DNA of 64,000 nucleotides from the NCBI GenBank assembly GCA_963771735.1, contig CAVYUN010000002.1, forward strand, positions 558,001 through 622,000, written 5' to 3'. The first letter of the stretch is position 1. Every line of letters starts with the position of its first letter. Made by a program: the position numbers and the translations under genes. The notes under the pieces are model-generated. The model was not told the origin of the DNA, did no database searches, and saw only the letters and a program-made list of their open reading frames with translations. Of the stretch, positions 1 through 8,767 are shown one piece after another. Origin of the DNA: 66-474 sp963771735. Its GTDB lineage: Bacteria > Pseudomonadota > Gammaproteobacteria > Xanthomonadales > Rhodanobacteraceae.

Positions 1-833
1 TCTTCACCCACAGGACAATCAGGTATTGAATCGCACAACAATCAATTTTGGCTACGTGAAAGACCTTATTTCGCAAATCAGGAGACCGTACGTAGCGCGA
101 CAATAACCGCGCCTGTCTCCAAACGGGCAGATGTGACACGGCACGCCATCGGGTTCGGCCCCGGTGGCGTGTTTTTTCATTGCTGCAAGCAAAACCAACG
201 GTTCGCTCGGCATAGCCACCACCCTATTGCGATACAGGAAGCAAGGAGCCGTTGCGACAAGATGACCGCGGAATATCCTCGCACGCAAGAACAGGCCGGG
301 GACATACGCTTCCCAGACCCTGAAGCAGTCTGCTGGCGCCGCAGGTGGATGAAGTCTGTGTCGGCGCTCGAGAACCCCGTGATGTGCTAACTGGACGCGA
401 GGTACGCAGGAGGCTATCGACGCGACGCGCTCAATTAAGGCGACTTTTGGCCGAATTCGCGTTGTCGACTGCACCGATCCCCGCCTCATACTGGCCGCAA
501 AAATTTCGCGATTACCACGGCTCGCTTTTGCAGCTCAAGCGTCTGCCACCAGGCACTGCTCATTAAGCGAGTGCATGATGGTTGTGTTTGCAAGTGACAC
601 ACCGCGAATTGGCCGGCGAATTCGTGTCTTCATCGTACCGGGTGCGGTTTGTCCCGGTCACCTGGCAATCAAGATCAGAGGGAGCCTGCGCGCCAAACCG
701 GTGATCCACGTGCCATCGCTGCTTTGGGAGCTGTATGGCTCGCCGAAACAATGGCCCGGAACACATCGAGCGACGCTCGCGCGAGTGGCTCGGCGAACTG
801 CCACCGCGCCATGACCAGAACGAACTCTGAAGA
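1..833. other. No recognisable gene (left-edge stretch)
   Basis: I see no supported gene here. The open frames are short, overlap on both strands, and none of their translations shows a motif I recognise. The stretch lies downstream of the minus-strand receptor gene and could hold decayed sequence or the end of something that begins left of the window. Confidence 0.5.
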
Positions 834-857
834 GGCCCGGGCATCTGCACCCGGGCC
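834..857 (-). terminator. GC-rich hairpin downstream of the TonB-dependent receptor
   Basis: GGCCCGGG at 834-841 pairs perfectly with CCCGGGCC at 850-857 across an 8-nt loop. It lies about 65 bases past the stop of the receptor gene. No strong T-run follows on the minus strand, so it is a plausible but not textbook terminator. Confidence 0.45.
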
Positions 858-923
858 GGGTGGTCGACTTGGCGAGGCTGCGATCAATTACCTGCGCAAT
901 ACCCTATGACGACATGCAACCGC

Positions 924-3896
924 TCAGAAATTCACAGTAGCCTTGACGAAGTAGAAACGGCCCACCGTGTCGTACGTGTTCACGTCGGTGTTGGCGTTGC
1001 TCACGCTGGTCTGGTAGAACAGCGGCGGCTGCTTGTCGAACACGTTGTCCACGCCGACGCTGATGTGGGTGTTGATCGGCTGGATCGTGTAACCCACCTG
1101 CGCATAGCTGTACACGATGGACGGCACCGGAATGGTGTAAGCCTTATAGGTACCATCTGCCGTCTCGTTCTGCGAAGGATCCGCGCTGCCGATGGTCTCG
1201 CTGCCGATGTACTGCATGCGCCACGAGGCGTCCCACGGACCATCGTTCCAGTTCACGAACAACTGGCCGCGGACCCGCGGGAACGAGCCGAAGCCCTTGT
1301 AGAAGTGCCCGGCCAGATGGAAGGTTTCCGCACCCGCCACGCCCGGCGCCGAGTTGTTGTCGTACTGCGCCAGGTAGGTGCCTTGCAGGCCGATGGTGAA
1401 CTGGCCCGGCAACCACGCCATCTGCGGGATCTGATACTGCGCCTGCACGTCCACGCCGCGGGTGTCGAAACGCCCGATGTTGACCGTCGGCTGGGCGATG
1501 TAGTTGATCTGCCCGTTGACGCGGCGGTGGATGAGCGGACAGAACGAGCTGGTGTTGTCGCTGAAGCAGATGTTGGCTGCCGTCTGGGCATCGATCTGGG
1601 TGATCGCATTGTTCAGGTAGATGCGCCACAGATCCGCCTGCAGGGTCAGGCCCGGGACGAAGTGCGGCGAGTACACCGCACCGAAGTCGAAGGAGCGCCC
1701 CTGTTCTGGCTGCAGCGGATAACCCGCGTACACCGAACCCGACACGATACCGGTGGTCTGCGACAGGCCGTTCTGCAACTGCTGGAACGAAGCGTTCGCC
1801 GGCACGTTCTGGCAGGCTGCGGAGTGTGCCGCCAGCGCTGCCGCGCTCAGGTTGATGCAGGGATCCAGGAACGGCGGCGCATTGCCGGTCGGGCCCGCGA
1901 ACAGGTTGCCGATGGTCGGGGCACGGAACACGTCCTGCACCGTGCCGCGCAGCAACAGGTCGTCGATCGGACGGTATTCCACCGAGAGCTTGTAGTTGGA
2001 AGTGCTGCCGGCCAGCGAGTACTTCGAGTAACGAGCGCCCACGTCCACGTTCAACGAACGCACGAACGGCAGATCCTTGAGGATCGGGATGTACAACTCG
2101 GCATAGGCCTCCTTGACGTTGTAGCCGCCTTGCAGAGCCGTGGTGCACGCCGATTGGGGTGCCGAACAGGTGTTGGTGGTCGGATCGAGCTGCGACAAAT
2201 AATCCACCACGCTGTGGGTATAGAGCTTGCGGTAGTCCGCGCCGATCGCCAGCTGGGCATCACCGGCGGGCAGGCTGAACACCGTGCCGTTGGCGTCGAC
2301 GCCGTAGGACCGGAACGTGGTGAGTGTGTTCGTGAACAGGTCGGCCACGAATTGCTTCTGGACGGCGATCGAACTCGGGTCGGTCACGTCGAAGATGTTG
2401 AGCGGCGTGCATCCCGCGATCGCAGTGGTCGGGTCGCCCGGCGTGGAAACGCAGGTGGGCACACCGTTGACCAGCATCGACGGACCCAGCGCATTCTTGA
2501 ACTGGTTGTTGTAGATCAGGTCGCCGAACGTCTGGGCGAGGGTGCTGATGCGGCCATAATTGTAGTTGGCATCCCATTGCCAGCTGGTCTGGCCGATGCT
2601 GCCGCGCAAGCCCACGATGCCCTGATCGGTCGTGGACGAAAAGTGACTGGAGCGCTGGCCGTCCGCAACCCAGCGCGTCAAGAAGTTGTACTGGGCATAG
2701 CCACCGCCTGCCGTCGTGTTCGTGGTCGAGTTACCGAAATCCACCCCGAACGGGTTGTACATGCTGTACTTGGAAATGATCACGCCGTCGTTCTGTGCAT
2801 CGAACGGCAGCGGCGCAATCGCGGAAGACGACGAGGTGCTGTTGTGGAACACGTCCATGTAGGCTTGGACGCTGTCGCTCAACTGGTAATCACCGCGGAA
2901 GAACGCATTGGTGCGCTCCTGCGGCGTGATGACCAGGTTCTTCAACTGGTAGTTGTAGGCATCGGTACCCGTGTAGCAGCGATAGTCCGTGAGCGACTGA
3001 CCGGTGCCGGCGCCCGGCGCCTTGCGGGTCACGCTGCTGCAGCCGTAAGTGCCTTGGGTAGGCGCCGTCGCCGGATTCCCGTTCGAGTCGGTCGTGGACA
3101 GGAATGCGCGTCCGAACGGGTTACGGCTCGAACCGAACGCATACACGTTGCCGTAGTACAGGTACAACGCGTTCTTGGAATAGTCGCGATTGGCCGACGA
3201 GATGCCGTCGAACTTGTTGTAGTCCACACCGGCAATGATGCTGCCCTTGTCCGAGGTCTGGCCGAAGATGAAGCTGGCGCCTTCGCGCTGGCCATCATTG
3301 CGGTCGGAAATGCCGTAGTTGAAGGTCGCCTCGGCACCCTGGTAGTTCTTCTTCAGGATGAAGTTGACCACGCCGCCGATCGCGTCCGAACCGTAGGTCA
3401 CGGCACCGCCGTCGGTCAGCACCTCGACCCGCTCGATCATCTCGGTCGGAATGATGTTCAGGTCGTTGTTGGCAACCCGGTGGCCGTCCACCAGCACCAA
3501 GGTACGGCTGCTACCCAAGCCGCGCAGGCTGGCGAAGGCGCCGCCGGTGCCGCCACCGTTGTTCACGCGAGGGTTCATTGGCGAGCCGGTCACCGCGGGC
3601 AATTGCTGGATCAGGTCGCCGACCGTCACCGCACCGCTCTGCTGGATCTGCTGGCTGGTAACCGTCACAACCGGATTGGCGGTCTCCAGGTCCACGCGGC
3701 GAATGTGCGAACCCGTGACCACGATGGTCTGCAGGGTTTGTGGTTTGGCCGGTTGACCTTGCTGCTGCGACGCAGTTTGGCTGGCGGTTTGCGCGGCCGC
3801 AGACGATGCAAAGCACCCGAGGGCCAAACCGGCTGCTGCCGTGCCCGAAATTTTGAGCGCCTGTTGAATCGCCACATCAAGCTTATTGTTCGACAC
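924..3896 (-). CDS. TonB-dependent outer-membrane receptor
   Basis: This gene encodes a large TonB-dependent receptor of about 990 aa, which would import a ligand across the outer membrane using TonB energy. I place the start at a GTG (3896-3894) because AGGAGAG at 3908-3902 sits 5 nt upstream; an in-frame start at 3953 would add 19 residues. An N-terminal hydrophobic, Ala-rich signal segment spans about residues 1-35. The plug domain begins near IVVTGSHIRR (58-67), with the typical SGAVTVGDLIQQLPAV stretch after it. The protein ends in an aromatic residue (ATVNF), as outer-membrane barrels do. The leader resembles the SNNKLD-type leaders of Xanthomonadaceae receptors. The substrate cannot be read from sequence. 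The AraC-type gene just upstream on the same strand is the obvious candidate regulator. Confidence 0.93.
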   Translation of the reverse strand: MSNNKLDVAIQQALKISGTAAAGLALGCFASSAAAQTASQTASQQQGQPAKPQTLQTIVVTGSHIRRVDLETANPVVTVTSQQIQQSGAVTVGDLIQQLPAVTGSPMNPRVNNGGGTGGAFASLRGLGSSRTLVLVDGHRVANNDLNIIPTEMIERVEVLTDGGAVTYGSDAIGGVVNFILKKNYQGAEATFNYGISDRNDGQREGASFIFGQTSDKGSIIAGVDYNKFDGISSANRDYSKNALYLYYGNVYAFGSSRNPFGRAFLSTTDSNGNPATAPTQGTYGCSSVTRKAPGAGTGQSLTDYRCYTGTDAYNYQLKNLVITPQERTNAFFRGDYQLSDSVQAYMDVFHNSTSSSSAIAPLPFDAQNDGVIISKYSMYNPFGVDFGNSTTNTTAGGGYAQYNFLTRWVADGQRSSHFSSTTDQGIVGLRGSIGQTSWQWDANYNYGRISTLAQTFGDLIYNNQFKNALGPSMLVNGVPTCVSTPGDPTTAIAGCTPLNIFDVTDPSSIAVQKQFVADLFTNTLTTFRSYGVDANGTVFSLPAGDAQLAIGADYRKLYTHSVVDYLSQLDPTTNTCSAPQSACTTALQGGYNVKEAYAELYIPILKDLPFVRSLNVDVGARYSKYSLAGSTSNYKLSVEYRPIDDLLLRGTVQDVFRAPTIGNLFAGPTGNAPPFLDPCINLSAAALAAHSAACQNVPANASFQQLQNGLSQTTGIVSGSVYAGYPLQPEQGRSFDFGAVYSPHFVPGLTLQADLWRIYLNNAITQIDAQTAANICFSDNTSSFCPLIHRRVNGQINYIAQPTVNIGRFDTRGVDVQAQYQIPQMAWLPGQFTIGLQGTYLAQYDNNSAPGVAGAETFHLAGHFYKGFGSFPRVRGQLFVNWNDGPWDASWRMQYIGSETIGSADPSQNETADGTYKAYTIPVPSIVYSYAQVGYTIQPINTHISVGVDNVFDKQPPLFYQTSVSNANTDVNTYDTVGRFYFVKATVNF

Positions 3897-3901
3897 GCGA
3901 T

Positions 3902-3908
3902 CTCTCCT
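3902..3908 (-). promoter_or_regulatory. Ribosome binding site that decides the receptor start
   Basis: AGGAGAG, read on the minus strand, lies 5 nt before GTG 3896-3894. This favours the GTG over the in-frame start at 3953. Confidence 0.6.
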
Positions 3909-4032
3909 GGATTCGGAAGTTGCAGATGAAATGAACGATATTTTGCTTAACAATTTTTGTATGTTTCAGAAAGACATATGTGTCCTGGGCTTTGTGTTTG
4001 TGTTGCACAAACTGCGCGAAGGGAGTGCCCGA

Positions 4033-5007
4033 TCAACATTCGGTAACCATGCGCGACTGGCGCCTTGCTTCCTTGGCCGTCGTTCCAAAGTACTGCTTGA
4101 ACGACCGCGAGAAAGCGCTGCGATTTTCAAAACCACTCGCCAACGCCACTTCCGTAACCGCGAGATTCCCTTGATGCAACAAACGCTTGGCACGCCGAAG
4201 CCGCTGGCTGACCAGATATGAATGCGGAGTTTCCAGATAAACCGACTTGAAGATGCGCAGGAAGTGGCATGACGAGTAGCAGGCCATGCGGGCCAGCATC
4301 TCGTTGTCGAGCACAGCTTCGCAGCGTGCACTCATGAAGCTCCGAACTCTTTGCAAGCGCAGAAAGACCTGCCGTCTCTGTGCAAACGTGCGCCCGGGGC
4401 AACGGGCGATAGCCGCGAGCGGCGAAGCTTGCAGAGCCACAATCACGTCCGCGATTGCGTAGACTGCACCTTCAAGTTCATGCTCAGAGGAAGCCCGGAC
4501 CAGGGCTATGGCCCTGAGCTGCAAGTCCCGGTCTGCACGACACAAATCCGGCACAAGCTGCAGATCTGCCGTCGATCTGTCGGCCAAAAGCAAACCCCAC
4601 GCCCGCCTGCACCCCAATATGGCCAACCATCGGCTGCCGGCATGCGCCACGGCTCTGACGGGGGCGTCGTGTTGGGTGACCAGCATCTCCTTGGCACACA
4701 CCGACTGGGTCGGGATCGTCCTGCAGACATGAAGAGCACCGCGCAACGGAATCCATGTCCCTGCCGCGCCACCCGCCACATCCAGAATGCTCCCGCCTCC
4801 TTCTCCATAGACGACAAAAAGTGAAGCATCGTCATCGATGGTCAGGGACAAACGCCTCCCATGCCCCAGGTGCCGGGCTTGGATACGCAACAGTCTGTGG
4901 CGATCGATCGATCGGTTGTCCTGACGTTGCGATGCGACGAGCGGACCAGCAAGGCTGACCCAGTCACGTTGCGACGCACCACCAAAGGATGTCCCGGTCG
5001 GTTCCAT
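4033..5007 (-). CDS. AraC-family transcriptional regulator
   Basis: This is an AraC/XylS-type DNA-binding regulator of about 324 aa. The C-terminal third carries the two helix-turn-helix motifs: LARMACYSSCHFLRIFK, then EVALASGFENRSAFSRSFKQ. The second motif has the family's G-F-x-x-x-S-x-F-S-R-x-F-K pattern. The N-terminal 220 residues should be the ligand-sensing or dimerisation part, but I do not recognise a specific domain. I chose ATG 5007; a TTG two codons upstream is possible. The gene ends about 140 bp upstream of the receptor start on the same strand and is divergent from the MocR-type gene, so either neighbour could be its target. Confidence 0.85.
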   Translation of the reverse strand: MEPTGTSFGGASQRDWVSLAGPLVASQRQDNRSIDRHRLLRIQARHLGHGRRLSLTIDDDASLFVVYGEGGGSILDVAGGAAGTWIPLRGALHVCRTIPTQSVCAKEMLVTQHDAPVRAVAHAGSRWLAILGCRRAWGLLLADRSTADLQLVPDLCRADRDLQLRAIALVRASSEHELEGAVYAIADVIVALQASPLAAIARCPGRTFAQRRQVFLRLQRVRSFMSARCEAVLDNEMLARMACYSSCHFLRIFKSVYLETPHSYLVSQRLRRAKRLLHQGNLAVTEVALASGFENRSAFSRSFKQYFGTTAKEARRQSRMVTEC

Positions 5008-5222
5008 TGGCAAAAATGGTGAATCATCGAATTGATCGCCTCAATGACCAATTTGTGCAACATCGACATGACCACTCCTGACAACGGTGCTTCGAATCGA
5101 TGCAACCCGGTTCCCGCACATCGCTCGGCAGCTGCATCCGACCTTCGCATTGGGCGGCTTCATAAAGCCGGGTGTTGTCGGAAGGTTTTTCCGGGACCAT
5201 GATCGGCGCTGAATCCCGGGCG

Positions 5223-5239
5223 CCCTGCCCAAAGCAGGG
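5223..5239 (+). promoter_or_regulatory. Small hairpin covering the likely SD of the MocR-type gene
   Basis: CCCTGC (5223-5228) and GCAGGG (5234-5239) form a perfect 6-bp stem with a 5-nt loop. The AGGG part of the right arm lies 7 nt before ATG 5247 and would serve as Shine-Dalgarno. If 5247 is the true start, the ribosome site is partly sequestered. Confidence 0.35.
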
Positions 5240-5246
5240 TGTGCCT

Positions 5247-6785
5247 ATGCGAAGATTCGTGAACTTGCCTTTGTCACCAACACAAAGTATGGCCGCCCCG
5301 CGCACCAAGCGTGTTTCCTCGAGCTTCTCACCTCCCGTCGAGCTGCGTCTTGGTGGCAAACAGCCTATCTATCTTCAAATCTCGGACTGGTATCGCACGG
5401 CAATTACCAGCGGACTGCTCCGCCCCGGACAGCGGGTACCGTCAACGAGGTCATTCGCGGACGAGCTCAAGATTTCACGCATATCTGTCCTGAGTGCGTA
5501 TGAACAGCTGGCCTCTGAAGGATATTTAGAGACCTTTACGGGAGCCGGTACCTATGTAGCCCGATCAATCCCGGACGAAGCGCTGCGACCGGCAACGGCA
5601 ATCAAGCGCAAGCCCGAGCCGTGCGACTCCGATCGAGACACCTTTGCCAATGACTCACGGTACGCGCCCTCGCAAAGCTCGCTGGCATGGACATGGCTGC
5701 AAAACATCGGGGCGTTTCGGGTCGGACTGCCAGCTGTCGACCAGTTCCCGCACGCAATCTGGTCGAAGCTGGTGAACAGGCATGTGCGCCGGCCCACAAA
5801 GGAAATGATGACCTATGGCGATCCCTTGGGGTATATGCCGTTTCGTGAAGCCATCGCCGAATACCTGAGCACCTCCCGCGCGGTACGCTGCGACGCTTCA
5901 CGCATAGTGGTGACTACCGGCTCCCAGGCAGGTCTGCAGCTTTGCGCCAATGTGTTGCTTGACGCGAAGCAAAGTATCTGGATGGAGGAGCCCGGCTACT
6001 TCGGGGCGCAAAAAGTATCGATGGCGGCCGGCGTACGAATCCTTCCGGTGCCTGTCGACCAGGAAGGCCTGGATGTCTCAAAGGGTGAAAGCCTGGGCCG
6101 CCAAGCCCGCGTCGCCTTCATAACTCCGTCGCACCAATTCCCTCTTGGCGTGATCATGAGTGCTGCCCGACGCATGCTCTTGCTGAACTGGGCCGCCAAG
6201 AACCATGCCTGGATCATCGAAGATGACTACGACAGCGAATTCCGGTTTGAAGGTCGCCCCCTCGCCTCGCTTCAAGGACTCGATGTCAACGACCGTGTCA
6301 TCTACGTGGGCACATTGAGCAAATCCATGTTCCCCGCGCTGCGCCTCGGCTACATGGTGATACCGAAAACCTTGGCATCCGCCTTCTACAGTGCGCGCGT
6401 CACTTTCGGGGATCGCCCTCCTGCCTTGTATCAAGCCGTGATGACCGATTTCATCCGCGAGGGCCATTTCGCTCGGCATATCCGCAGAATGCGCATGTTG
6501 TATGCGCGACGACGACAGGCATTGATGGATGCCGTCCACACCCACCTCGGAACCAGTTTCGAGATTGTTGGTGCCGCTGCGGGCTTGCAGCTTGCGGGAT
6601 TCCTGCCTCCGGGAATCGATGACGTGGAAGTTTCCAACAATGCCGCGCGAATGGGCATTTCGGTTATGCCGTTGTCCCCCTACTACCTGGGCCGGCCTGC
6701 AAAAAGCGGGCTGGTTCTTGGCTATGGATGCGTTGGCGAGGACGAGATTCGCGACGGAGTGCGAAAACTTGAATCATGTATCTGA
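5247..6785 (+). CDS. MocR/PdxR-type regulator (GntR wHTH fused to aminotransferase-like domain)
   Basis: This is a PLP-dependent MocR-subfamily transcription factor of about 512 aa. The N-terminal GntR winged helix runs from PIYLQISDWYRTAI to YEQLASEGYLET. The C-terminal domain has the fold of class I aminotransferases, including DDYDSEFRFEGRPL and GTLSKSMFPALRLGY, whose Lys should bind PLP. Regulators of this group control genes for vitamin B6, GABA, taurine or amino-acid use. The target is not evident here. Start 5247 has AGGG 7 nt upstream; ATG 5289 (498 aa) also fits the family length, and weaker starts lie at 5199 and 5172. It is divergent from the AraC-type gene, with a 239-bp gap between them. 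Confidence 0.9.
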   Translation: MRRFVNLPLSPTQSMAAPRTKRVSSSFSPPVELRLGGKQPIYLQISDWYRTAITSGLLRPGQRVPSTRSFADELKISRISVLSAYEQLASEGYLETFTGAGTYVARSIPDEALRPATAIKRKPEPCDSDRDTFANDSRYAPSQSSLAWTWLQNIGAFRVGLPAVDQFPHAIWSKLVNRHVRRPTKEMMTYGDPLGYMPFREAIAEYLSTSRAVRCDASRIVVTTGSQAGLQLCANVLLDAKQSIWMEEPGYFGAQKVSMAAGVRILPVPVDQEGLDVSKGESLGRQARVAFITPSHQFPLGVIMSAARRMLLLNWAAKNHAWIIEDDYDSEFRFEGRPLASLQGLDVNDRVIYVGTLSKSMFPALRLGYMVIPKTLASAFYSARVTFGDRPPALYQAVMTDFIREGHFARHIRRMRMLYARRRQALMDAVHTHLGTSFEIVGAAAGLQLAGFLPPGIDDVEVSNNAARMGISVMPLSPYYLGRPAKSGLVLGYGCVGEDEIRDGVRKLESCI

Positions 6786-6792
6786 AATGCGG

Positions 6793-6808
6793 GCGTTCCT
6801 GGGAACGC
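6793..6808 (+). terminator. Hairpin just after the MocR-type gene
   Basis: GCGTTCC (6793-6799) and GGAACGC (6802-6808) are perfect complements, 8 bases after the stop codon. The loop is very short and no T-run follows, so termination is only suggested. Confidence 0.35.
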
Positions 6809-6978
6809 ACTGGACCTGTACGTTTTCGACATCGGCCCGATTGCCTGCGGAGACGGAATAACAACTAGCGGTGCCATTGGCGATAGAGCAATGGCTGCGA
6901 GATGCCCCGCGGCTATCGTCCGGGTTTGCTGGACAGGAACTCGCCAATCGATGCGATCCGAATTCGCTGTTTACTTGT

Positions 6979-7770
6979 TCATTCCGCGGTACCGTCATTC
7001 CGACCGGCTTGCTCTGCCTGCACGAAACCGCATTGCTTCAGAGGCAAGCGCACCACCTGTACCACATCGCCATTCCGGGTGTTCTGCAAAAAGGCGACAA
7101 CGTTGGATCGGGACAAATCGATGCCGGCGGGAAGTTTGAGATCCGTGCTTGCCTTTGGCAGCGGCAGCGGACCTGCCAAGGCCCGGACGACTTGATTTTG
7201 TGGCAGTGTCTTGCCCTTGTTCTCGCCGCCCTTTACATATTGGGACAAACCATTTTCGGAAACTGCAACGTATGCGCGCAGCGCGTCGGCATTCTGCGTC
7301 CCGTTGGCTACTTCGATGGCTGCGTGCAGGGCTGCACCGTCGTTACTGACCTCGAGCTTGAGTGCAGGCGACGGGCCGGCATAGGGTGTCGGCGGCGCAC
7401 CCTTCGGCCAGTCGCGCCATAGCCGGCCATCGAACCATATTTGAGGGGTATAGTACTGCTTGCTTTTGGTTCTGTCGGCAAGCGCGATCTGGCGCTTGGT
7501 GTAGTCATGGCTGTCGAACGGATCACGCCAGTCAGAGGTATCCCAATAATCGACGTGAAACGCCAATCCCACCAAGTCTGCCTTCCCTTTCAGGGAACTC
7601 ATCCATTTTTCGGCGGGAGGACACGAACTGCAACCAGTGGTGGTGTACAACTCCACCAAGTGGGGATGATCAGCGGCGCTGGCGGCACTGCAAGCCGCAA
7701 ATGCGATGGGCGATACCGTCCCGGCAAGCAACCCGATCAACAACGGGACCGCAAAGGTGATTGATCTCAT
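6979..7770 (-). CDS. DUF1223 family secreted thioredoxin-fold protein
   Basis: This predicted exported protein of 263 aa belongs to the DUF1223 family. It starts with a clear signal peptide, hydrophobic to about residue 25 and ending IAFAACSA. The family hallmark follows: VELYTTTGCSSCPPAEKW with a CxxC pair, then LAFHVDYWDTSDWRDPF and KQYYTPQIWFDG. Family members have a thioredoxin-like fold, but their biochemical role is not established. A redox role in the periplasm is a guess from the CxxC. The gene converges on the MocR-type gene. Confidence 0.88.
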   Translation of the reverse strand: MRSITFAVPLLIGLLAGTVSPIAFAACSAASAADHPHLVELYTTTGCSSCPPAEKWMSSLKGKADLVGLAFHVDYWDTSDWRDPFDSHDYTKRQIALADRTKSKQYYTPQIWFDGRLWRDWPKGAPPTPYAGPSPALKLEVSNDGAALHAAIEVANGTQNADALRAYVAVSENGLSQYVKGGENKGKTLPQNQVVRALAGPLPLPKASTDLKLPAGIDLSRSNVVAFLQNTRNGDVVQVVRLPLKQCGFVQAEQAGRNDGTAE

Positions 7771-8767
7771 GGGAGTGTCCTGCTTGGTGGGGCCGCCCTA
7801 ACTCGAGTGCCATCTCCGCGAGCGGCGACCAATTTGGTCATGAAACCACATTGCCGCGATTGCACTTGCCGCACGCGACACAGGCACCGCTCTGTTGTCT
7901 TCGCTCTTGCTCGAATTTGCGAGTTGACGGAACATGCACTTGTGTTGCTGGTACAACTTGGCGTCAAGCGATACTTGAATGTCTCGGTCATGCACTGGGG
8001 CAGCGTGTCGACGGCAGCATGACTGGTGCTCGCTCTGGGACCCACAATGCCACACGCGACAATGCAGTTATATGACCACATTCCAACTTTCCTCTGAGAC
8101 CAGTCAATCTGGTGGAAGGACTTCCGTAGCGTCATCCGATGCTTTCTCCCAACCAGATGACACACGACCGCGGTCATGGTTCACCCCGGGGTTCGGCCGC
8201 CGAAGAGACCGGGCGGGCTTTGCAGCCAGGTGCGACTGGACTCGAGCCCATGCAGTTTGTCGGTTGGTGTTGCGCTCGACCTGTAATTGCCGGCCACAAG
8301 CAGATGCGATTGCGCGAGTACGCGACGAATCCCGCTGTCACATTGCGTGTGAGGATCTCGGCCGAGAATCCCGCAAGGCACGCCATAAGGAGTTCACCTC
8401 GAGAACGCGTGCTCCGATCGTCCTTGAGAAGTTCGTGACCGCAACGCACAACGCAGGCAGGAGATCGGGCCTTTGATTTCGGCACGATGCGCCGCAGCTC
8501 GATGGCCAGTTGAGATTGGCGTGCCCCCGGCACACGCGCAGGCGCGACGTACTCTGTCTTCGTGCTGCGAGGCACCGCGGCATCTCCCGGGCCGAACCCG
8601 TCAACCACGCTGACAATAAAGGAAGAAAGACAGTCCGAGCTGGCTCGGCTACGGGCCAAATTGGTCGATTTCCTGCGATTTCTCGCATGAAACCTGGATA
8701 GGCGACAATGGATGGATATGCCAATGCACCGGTACATTCGCATCCAACTATCGGAACAAGCCGTCTC
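7771..8767. other. Long stretch without a recognisable gene
   Basis: About 1 kb separates the DUF1223 gene from the MFS gene, which face away from each other. Only short, mutually overlapping open frames exist and none resembles a protein family I know. The stretch should include both genes' promoters. It may also contain decayed coding sequence. A long minus-strand frame entering from 9853 is antisense to the MFS gene and is not credible. Confidence 0.5.

Noticed and set aside
906..3929. 1007-aa plus-strand open frame
   Set aside because: It is antisense to the TonB-dependent receptor, its composition is Arg/His/Val-rich and it has no motif. It is a by-product of high GC.
7771..8767. Short open frames on both strands in the 1-kb gap
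   Set aside because: They overlap each other, have no SD or recognisable motif, and have no coding bias that I can see.
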